From Rhyacophila brunnea (taxonomy: Eukaryota; Arthropoda; Insecta; Trichoptera; Rhyacophilidae), in contig JAGYXB010001962.1 of NCBI GenBank assembly GCA_022495005.1, forward strand, positions 682,001 to 746,000: DNA of 64,000 nucleotides, given 5' to 3'. Made by a program: the position numbers and the translations under genes. Within the stretch, counting starts at the first letter, position 1. Every line of letters begins with the position of its first letter. The notes under the pieces were generated by a model, which ran no database searches, was not told where the DNA came from, and saw only the letters and a program-made list of their open reading frames with translations. Shown piece after piece: positions 36,501 through 44,300 of the stretch.

Positions 36501-37175
36501 ACAACGCATATGAGACAGGTTTATTTTGGAAACTTCTCCTTCGTAAAACATACGTTCATCGCAAAGAAAGTAATGTACCAGGGAGGAAAGTGCCCAAGGA
36601 CCGGATCACAATTATGCCGTGCTCAAATGCAACCAGGACATGCAAAATGAAGCTTTTGGTCATAGGGAAAGCCAGGAATCCTAAGCCATTCAAGAATATC
36701 TGCCTAACTTAACAACTGGTTGTGTCAAGTGATTTACTGTTTAATATTTAGTTTATAAATATGTACAATTTAGTAAATACTATATTTTGATTATAAATAA
36801 AACTGTAATTTGCTATTACAAATTTCTCAAAAAAACTATTTTTACGAAATACCTGTTTTAATTTTTACCATATTTTGTATAATGCACTATAATCCGTCCT
36901 TTTCACTAATTTGACACTTGTCTGGTTTTTAGGGTGATGGATTACTGAGAGAGTACTGTATTATCAATATAGGTGTAAACTGTCTCTCCCAATATGTGTT
37001 TTTTAATCATATTACATTGAAGACGATTACAAACATTGTTTACATTCTATACTATTTGAAAAATAAGAAGAATTTTACATACCAAAGGAGGTAAAAGTGG
37101 CACCCCATTGATTTTCATACATGATATGTAATGCCCTTGATAAACGAAGGGTTCTCCGCCCTGTATATCGTCCAT
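27405..37175 (-). CDS. CCP110: CP110 centriolar coiled-coil protein (whole gene, 4 exons)
   Basis: CP110 caps the distal end of centrioles, limits their length and suppresses cilium formation, with CEP97 as partner. Coding exons: 37175-37083, 31745-29019, 28078-27890, 27590-27405; all junctions are phase 0 with GT/AG sites, giving about 1064 aa. The N-terminus SCMKINGVPLLPPLMTQEYR matches the vertebrate start (IRFHGV.ILSPL....R.EM). The C-terminus has the diagnostic block: KGYLTRRLMKTERAES, DLHRRLIQQ, CYALHDMFIVYTPEERMSI, DRERKLMLSH and LSATSQRTI. The middle is Ser-rich and disordered, with coiled coils near residues 555-600 and 825-850. The start ATG (37173-37175) is in ACCATGG. The gene is head to head with ICMT, and its 5.3-kb intron 1 holds a Helitron and MITEs. 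Confidence 0.88.
27650..27815 (+). pseudogene. LINE C-terminal fragment in CP110 intron 3
   Basis: Plus-strand frames read WLRHVHKTDESHMVKRLN, FRKLQGKLRVG and PRLRWLLH, like the tail W.GHV.RM.E.R...R......G.R..GRPR.RW of insect LINE proteins. Frames are broken. Confidence 0.5.
27890..28078 (-). CDS. CCP110: CP110 exon 3
   Basis: Acceptor TTTTTAG at 28079-28085, donor GTGCGA. Codes 63 residues from IHAASIIVAFAKGYLTRR to DLHRRLIQQ, the IQ-like region typical of CP110. This exon is not visible as a long open frame but both splice sites and phase agree. Confidence 0.82.
28091..29018. other. CP110 intron 2
   Basis: No gene. From 28729 to about 28845 it contains a sequence starting at TTAA (28725-28728) that is the inverse of the 117-bp element at 55354-55470. 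Confidence 0.5.
28729..28845 (-). repeat. Short TTAA-bounded element, copy (one TTAA lost)
   Basis: TACTTTGGACGC, GCGTAATGACCAGGCGGCC, AATTAACGTGCATTTTAAA and AGCAGCGAATGA match 55354-55470 in reverse. The right flank reads ATGACCAG instead of GAGTTAA. Confidence 0.55.
29019..31745 (-). CDS. CCP110: CP110 exon 2 (main body)
   Basis: A 909-codon exon with acceptor TTTTTAG before ATGACCCAAG and donor GTAAGT after CAAGAG. The ATG at its start is internal to the protein, since exon 1 joins in frame and completes the conserved N-terminus. Rich in Ser, Asn, Lys and Asp. It has basic stretches (TPVKRDLIVKNPSSASASKK) and coiled coils (MGALVKKQQEEQLLLQKAF). Several long frames on the opposite strand, such as 30556-31083, are shadows. 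Confidence 0.9.
31746..33005. other. CP110 intron 1, left part
   Basis: No exon supported. The start at about 31925-31995 has a GC-rich patch with a loosely tRNA-like GGCTAGGCAATG, possibly an old SINE; the rest is plain AT-rich sequence. Confidence 0.4.
33006..34877 (+). mobile_element. Nonautonomous Helitron with both termini
   Basis: Inserted exactly between A (33005) and T (34878), as Helitrons do. The 5' end is TCTCTATATATATAAAAATC followed by TCGTGTCACGATG. The 3' end is CTAG, preceded by a hairpin (GGCAGAAC / GTTTGCC) about 10 bp upstream. It contains the N-terminal part of a Helitron protein (33496-34701) but neither the HUH Rep core nor the PIF1-like helicase. It lies in CP110 intron 1, same orientation as ICMT. 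Confidence 0.88.
33496..34701 (+). pseudogene. Helitron protein N-terminal region, frameshifted
   Basis: Three overlapping frames join in order: 33532-34020 (MPARRKGGHLGRR; SASFLRLAFEYEP; KECPHCHALKFKHESAGMCC), 34000-34383 (SFNSCFQMTSFGATEI; VYHKVGSLLPMPNE; FLQIYFMGGEDIN) and 34366-34701 (RRFNATVVDDIVGIMVG; RSYDALQYLLIFWKGQDGY). This is the well-known N-terminal region of insect Helitron 'PIF1-like helicase' proteins. At least two frameshifts occur and the protein stops after RDPVTG, before the Rep motifs. Not functional. Confidence 0.8.
34913..35062. repeat. 150-bp TIR element beside the Helitron
   Basis: CAGGCCTACAAACTTATCTA and the inverse of CAGTCCTATAAACTTATCTA form imperfect inverted ends. 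It stops one base before the TTAA of the next element. Confidence 0.5.
35067..35669. mobile_element. piggyBac-type MITE (603 bp)
   Basis: Between TTAA at 35063-35066 and 35670-35673. Inverted ends of about 54 bp contain GAGGTGCATGTCACGGTGC / GCACCATGACATGCACCTC and GTCGCCTACTGTCAC / GTGACAGTAGGCGAC. Non-coding. Confidence 0.72.
36362..36958 (+). mobile_element. Tigger/jerky-type deletion derivative (597 bp)
   Basis: Flanked by TA on both sides; ends CAGTACACTCTCAGTAATCC and the inverse of CAGTACTCTCTCAGTAATCC. Contains a transposase piece (36467-36712). Confidence 0.78.
36467..36712 (+). pseudogene. Jerky/Tigger DDE transposase fragment
   Basis: ETGLFWKLLLRKTYVHRKES, PGRKVPKDRITIMPCSNATR, KMKLLVIGKARNPKPFKN: the middle of the DDE_1 domain, which in the family begins DETGLFW. 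Here the residue before ETG is Tyr, so a catalytic Asp is lost; the rest of the protein is absent. Not a host gene. Confidence 0.78.
37083..37175 (-). CDS. CCP110: CP110 exon 1 (N-terminus)
   Basis: 31 codons, MDDIQGGEPFVYQGHYISC then MKINGVPLLPPL, ending at donor GTATGT in phase 0. An acceptor (TTTCAG, 37201-37206) lies just upstream, so at least one untranslated 5' exon exists. Confidence 0.82.
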
Positions 37176-37206
37176 GGTGATTATCTGATCGACTACATAT
37201 CTGAAA

Positions 37207-38139
37207 GGAAACAATTAGGTAAGTAAATCAAAATTTAATTTCACTAATGGATCACTCGCGAGAAAGCTATACGTAGATATACAACGACGCCTTGATTTAT
37301 TTTGGCCTATTATTGCAGATATACGTATCTGGGCGAAAGCGAATGGGCTGAAACGTGAATTAAGTGCTCATAAAATAAATTGATCGCGCGAATATTGTGG
37401 GTGTAAAGAAGCGTCCTTTTAAACTAAACAATAATGCGATGACGTCCTCTCCTCAGATTGTTATTCGGTCGCGACCTGATTAACCCGAGAGCAAATTTAG
37501 AACACATTTTCTACTTATAAAGGGGATAAAAGATCAAGCTTACAAATAACACTCACCCTAGTTAAAATCCGGTGTGATTTTTCGTTGGTTTGTTTGCTGA
37601 AAATTATCATTCGTGTTTTGAAATCGCCCACACAACGAAATCTGTCAAAACTATCGCCATGGATACAGAACTTGTTTGGTCAGTCAAAGTTGTGCAATGT
37701 TACCTCTCCAAAAATAAAGGTAGGTAAACAGTTTACCTATAATAATTGTTTATCAAAAAATAAAAAATAACATTTAAAAAGTCCTTTTAAATTTTTATGC
37801 ATCCAATGAAACTATAAACAATTGAAAAAACATATTTTTCAAATTCAAAATCTGACGTCTAAAAAAATTTAGAAGACTGGCAATAATCCAGTTCCGAAAG
37901 TGACATTAGAGAGGTTATGGGCGATGTCATGAATAAAAATAAAGATACAGAGCTGAAGTTCTAGACGTGATAATGAATCGCACAAATTAAGAATGCATTT
38001 CGAATCGTCACAAAACAATCTTCAAGATTACACTGTTTTTTTACCTTTACGATATGTTTTCTGCTAGCCGTATCATAGTGATATATAGACATTATTCTTG
38101 ATATAATTCTGAGATTAAAGTTCACTGCTCAGTACAAAA
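37207..38139. promoter_or_regulatory. Likely promoter region, CP110 / ICMT
   Basis: About 0.93 kb between two divergent genes. It contains a half-CRE-like ATGACGTCC near 37438 and a GTCGCGACC palindrome near 37470. The untranslated first exon of CP110 probably lies here. No TATA box is assigned. Confidence 0.45.
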
Positions 38140-38334
38140 ATGACCGCTAAAATTGGTTTTCAAAGTTTAGGGTTTTTTGTAACTTCAGTATTATTATTCA
38201 CATGTGTATACTTGACTGAATCTTATCTAGGTATAGTTCCTAAAGTATGGGGCACAATTTTTTGGGGACCGGCCCTCTACTTCTCTGTTATAAATATATT
38301 TTTACGGTTTTATATATCTGGATTTTTATATGAT
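38140..38334 (+). CDS. ICMT: ICMT exon 1
   Basis: 65 codons from MTAKIGFQSLGFFVTSVL to GFLYD, donor GTAAGT. Two hydrophobic segments. The start is the first ATG after an AT-rich leader. Confidence 0.82.
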
Positions 38335-41300
38335 GTAAGTAACTTCACAATATCCTTTTTCATGTATTTTATACTATTTCTTTATTATTTCATGCCTACT
38401 AATTACCTTCAACAGTTCAAATCTTTCATCTGACAATTTCAAATGCTTATCAATTTATGTTTGATCCAAAGCAAGGATCCAATATGTTGGCCGAATGGCT
38501 AACAATCATTTTTCTTTATCGGTCAAATTTTGTGAGAGATTGTAAATATTTAAGGCAAAAACTGCTCCACTGGGATTATCTGAAAATGTGCTCCGAAAGG
38601 GAGGGGATGCTTAAGCCAATCCAACTAGCTTTTGGGCCGTCCAACCTGGTCGCCACAAACGCCAATTTTGTTGCGTTTAAAAAAAATTGCAGTGTCTTAT
38701 TCCGTACGTGACGATCTCTTCACATGATTTTTGTATGTCCGTATTGTTTTAGTTTTGTATTATATAATATTATGTAATAATTAGAATCATTTATTTTTGT
38801 TAGCCCACCATGCTCCTCTCTACCATGGGCTCATTTCATAAAAAAGTCGGTACTGTTCGGTTATACGGAATACAGCAGAAAACGCATTTTGAAAATACCC
38901 GATATACTGGATTATTTGTTAGTTTGGGTTAGTTTAGGTTAGGTTAGGTTGGGTTATGTTAGGTTAGGTTTGGTTAGGTTAACTTAACAAATAATCCAGT
39001 TTATCGGCTATTTTCAAAATGTGTTTTCCGCTGTATTCCGTATAACCGAACAGTACCAAAAAGTCTCTGTAAACTCAGTCAAACCACACTTGAGTGCGTG
39101 GTAACCTCAGTCTTGGGTATCTGCTCCTGAGACTTTTCCAGGTATAACAAACTGCTGACGATTCACAACCAAACGTAGGGCCTCGTGAGACGCTCAATTA
39201 AAACTGAGTGTAGTGCGGGGCGGGTTGGTTTGGAGGGGGTATTCCACTAAAACCGATTCTATCGATAAGTTTGGCATTTCTGTACACTATGTTATAGTTC
39301 GACAACATCTTTTTGGCTTCGTGGTAAAACTGTGAACTAACATGCTCCTTCCATTTTTAACCGCACTTACATTATAAACTAACAAGCTCCTCCCATTTAC
39401 CTGACAACAGCGCTCCCTTCACGTAGCCAATAAGATGTTGCAGAAGAATATACAAACAATCCTGCACCATAAGATATGAAATAATTGCATTATATGAATT
39501 ATAGAGCAGATATATAAGCAATAATTAATGATTATTACTTATATATCCGCTCAGTAACGAATGATGAACGGCTTAAGGTGACATTTTTTATCACTAAATC
39601 ATTTCTAACATAGAGTATCATTTTGTTTTGCACGTAGGCGGTTATACCCCTTGCGGCAGCCCTACATAAGGTTACATATGACTATGCATCTGGACCTAAG
39701 GCAGTAGACTGAGCTTATCGTAAACGGAGAAAAGTGGTGTGATTTTTTGAAGGCCACTGAGACCCACATTGAATTGCAATGCCGATAATAATATGATATT
39801 TGTTTTAGGTGTCCGTTCGCGCAACATTTCTGGGTTGTGCTTTCGCAACTGGATTGTACCTTACCTGCTCTGATGACGGCTGGCGAGTCCTTGGCATTTA
39901 TACCGCCGTAATGTCATTCTTCCACTTCAGTGAATTCTTCTCGATAGCCATAACCAATCCCGATTCATTATCTTTGGACTCGTTCATACTAAATCACAGT
40001 CGACAGTACGCGATGGCAGCAGTCGGTAGCTGGATCGAGTGGGCCATAGAAATGTACTTCTTTCCTGGTAAATATAATTATGTCATTTTAATCCAATTGC
40101 TTGAATCCACTGTCTAACAAAAAAACAATGGATCTTTTCACTGCATAGACACAATGTTTTAAATTATAATTCTTTAAACTATTATCATAATTCTGTAGTA
40201 CGATGGCAAAACATTACATGTCCGTTTTTCTAAATTGTTCAGGAGAGCAATTTTAACCCTTTTACTCCCACGGGGCCGATATTTCGGCCCACCATACCTA
40301 TGCGAAAACTCCATCTGGGCCGATCCATCGGCCGAAAGTTTGGAACCAAATTTACGATTTATTCCAAATTTTTTCCCGTCATATTTCGTCTCGTGTAGAC
40401 GAATCATTATATTCACTGTGTGTTGAGTGTGAGTAACATTTATTTTAGTGTCGGCTTTATTTATAATTATGTCACACCCTATTAACTCACAAGTCATAAT
40501 TGCTCTGCTGTCGAACTTGAGACCAAAGAGGGTCATAAAAATAATAAAACATTATTTTTATGACACATTTTAAATTCTGATATTTCTTTTAGTTGTTTTA
40601 TGATTCATATATCACATTACAAAATGAAGTTTGTAATTTTTGAACTAACAATGGATGCCACTGTACTTTTGGTAAGATGGTGAAAAAATACATGAATATA
40701 AATATTATTATAAATGATTTAGTGCTTTGAGACTTATTTTTTGAAATTACTTCATTCCATATCACTCATATCAGTTAGTCGTCGATACTGTATCGAATTC
40801 TCTTGCGATTTCGTGAATTGAATAATATTCTTGAATACCTTGGACACTATACGATTTTTTTTGATTACTTTATAAAAATTCTATTTCATAGATAAATAAT
40901 AATTTGTTTAGTTTTTTTTCTGTTACTACATAAAAATAGATTATATTATAAAATTTGATAAATCAATTATAAATAAAAAAATGTTGTCACACTTGTTTTG
41001 TTGTTCAAACATAGTTTTATCCGTTCATTTCTAAATAAATATTGATACATTATTTTTTTCTTTTGTTTTATTGATGTAAACTATCAATATTATTACTTAT
41101 TATTGCTTTATACACCATTGAGAACACACAAAAAAAGTTTCAAATTTTTAAAACATGTGTAGAATTAGTTATTTAAAAAAAACTAAATCGACGATTTTTT
41201 GTCAAAAAACGCTTGGGAGTTTTCGCATATGCTAGGCTAAATCAGCTGAGAGTAAAAGAGTTAATATTTGAAAAATATTCAAACAATGAACAAATGACAT

Positions 41301-44300
41301 ATTGACACAGCTTATTACTCCCAACCTATAAGACCTAGACATACCATATTTTGATATCTTGTAGATGTTACTGAGACGAGTCAGAAAGTAGGTATACATA
41401 ATTCAATTTTCCAAAAAACGGACATACCATGTTTTGCCATCTTATTACAGAATTGTTATATCCAATTCTTGTAATTCCCGAATCTTTATCGTTCTAACTT
41501 CAAATTGTAGCGATGATCAGTGAAAAACACGAGAGAGGCTATCCTGAAAGATAAATCGTCAAATGGTGTCTCAATAATAATATAAATCTTAATTATTCAC
41601 ATTTTAGGCAAAGTCAGCAGAAAATGTGCAATTATGCCAGAATGTTTAGATGAAAAATCACAAATATGACATTCGAGTTCAAAAGTTACACACCTCACAA
41701 ATTTTTATTGAACTATCAAATCATCCACACTGTTGCCTTAACCTCTTCACCCCGTTGCATTTAATTACTTTTCAATTACCACATTTAAATAACATGCTGA
41801 TTATATCGAACGGCCAATTAATGAGGGCATAAACGGGTATACCGTCCGCGTGGAAAGGATTAATATGAACTACTTTTGCATAAGGATTTATTCATTTTTA
41901 CCACTGGAAATTAATATTCACATAGTGAAGGTTTTTGAGTAGTGCCTCTATCGGCATACCATGAAGATATCTTGGGCTCATCACATTACCAATTAGAAGG
42001 TTTGAAGATTAGTCAATGAGACAAGAAATTCATATCTACTATCAAGAGCACACAGGCTGCATACTTAGCAATATTTTCAGCAATGAGAAGTAGGTATGAT
42101 TTACTTCAACTGATGATACAAAGAAATATAGAAGGTAGCATAAATGTAGGTAGAAGGAGATTCTCTTGGCTACACAACGTTCGTAAATGGCTTAACCCAT
42201 TAGCGTGGCGGTACTCGGCTGGCTGCGAATTTCTATGAAATAATAAAACCTTATAAACATTATCTTTTTTGAAAATCTATTAAAAGTATATTGTCATAAA
42301 GACTTGTATTTTGGTTTAGTATTTCACCATAATTCCAAGAGATGGCAGTGTGTGTAAATTATATTATATTATTTAAAATAATCTACCAGGGCTAGTATAA
42401 TGAGTGTAAAGTAGACAATGTATACACACTCATTTTCTACAGCGTGTGTAAACGCGCTTGTGGTATACATCCGGTTAATGTCAAAAGTGTTGAGGATCTG
42501 ATACGATTGACTCAGGATAGGGTGGTGTACTGTAAATTTTTGGTGCTACTTTGATAGAAGGTAGCACCAAAAGAAGATGAATGTCATTACGAATTAGTAT
42601 AGATCATTATTGCCAGGTGTTCAAATTTAGAACTAAGCTCATCACAGTATAAAAAGTATTGAATTTGTCAAATGTTAGCATGTGGCGCTGTCACTCAGCG
42701 GACAACTTGTACTGGTGGATCTATAACGATCTATTTTTTTAATTTGATATCGTTTATTTTTAGGTATGAAAACATATTTTGCCTTCTCCCTAATAGGCTT
42801 AATAATATGTTTGGGCGGTGAAGTGATGCGAAAGGGAGCCATGTTTACAGCCAAAACTAATTTTAATCACTGTGTAAGTATTCATGGTAATTTATACTAC
42901 TGTAAACTGTATTTAAATCAAACACTCGTAATTCGAATTACAGTCCTTCATTTGTGTGTTAAATTAATTAGTGTGAACAGTATTTAAGGTTATAGGACTC
43001 ATTTGTAAGAATGTAATAATTTAGACGATAGTTATGATACAATAAACTATTTTTTTTATTCAACGAATAAGACATAAGATTTTAAAATGTAACATTCTAT
43101 ATATTGAATATACATAATTTGAAAACGAAAAAAAAATACGTCACTTACCTACCTTAATTTAATCGTAATTAACTAATATGCCCGTAGCTTAATTGGAAAA
43201 GCATACTGACGCAAATCCAGCAGATACAGGTTCAAGTCCCATCGGGTGTTGCATTTTTTTCTACAAAATGATTTTTTCTAGTGTGTATATGCATGAGATG
43301 TTCCCAAATTATGTATATTCGATAGTTATGATGTGAATAATTCAAAGACATAATCATATTCCATGTGGATGTGCATGTGCCAGACTTAAGAAACTAGTGC
43401 ACTGACATGTGTCCTTTTACCACATCGAAGATTAGATAAGATGTGTTCAAAAACTTTTGTGGAACAAAACTTAAAATAGAAAAAATTGTCGACAGGCCCT
43501 TCTGCCATCCAACTACCGAATTATTGTTGAGTTTAATTACATGTTTTCAGGTACAATTTGTAAAAAATGAAGATCATATTTTGGTGACGCATGGCCTCTA
43601 TGCGTGGTGCAGGCATCCCAGTTACGTTGGATGGTTTTACTGGTCCATCGGCACTCAGGTAAATATTTTTTGATGTCGGCTGTCGACTGTGTAATGTAAA
43701 ATTATGTAAATAATCTAACGTAAGTTAACCTAACCTAACAAATAATCCTGTATATTGGCTATTTTCAATATCTGTTTGCTGCTGGCTTCCTGTAAAGTGT
43801 GAACCGACAAAAACCGTGTTTTATTTAGACATGAATTTTATGTCAGTACTATACGACCCAAATATATATATAAGTCTATAATATACGGCCATATATTTCC
43901 GATACAACATTTCACGCTGAAGTGTAATACGGTGAACTGCATACGTACAAGGTTCCGGACACGATATTATTTATATACAATGATATAGTAAAACCTTGAT
44001 GCAACATGATGACTAATTTGGTAGGGGGTGTCCATTAAAGCCATAGATCCATTATAATACAGTAGAATCACGATATAACAGACTAATGCGGATGAGGGCG
44101 TTAAAGCCGAAAGTCTGTTGTATACAAACACAAACAAAATCCTGATTATTCGTCTTCCGATGATATATCCAGACACACCCGTTGTGGAATGACATGATAT
44201 CGATGTGCTTGCTTTCGGTAGTCCTGCTTTGAAAAAAGAATTAAGTTTTATTTGCACTTCGTCTTTTTTTTATAATCAATTCTCTAAAATTACGAAAATG

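Noticed and set aside
36467..36712. Host gene of unknown function
   Set aside because: It is bounded by TIRs with TA duplication and matches jerky/Tigger transposases.
38930..38985. Telomeric repeat or interstitial telomere
   Set aside because: Units are TTAGGT with variation, not TTAGG, and form the loop of a foldback element.
42194..42474. Further TTAA-bounded element
   Set aside because: TTAA occurs at both sides, but the ends lack inverted similarity and no second copy is seen in the window.
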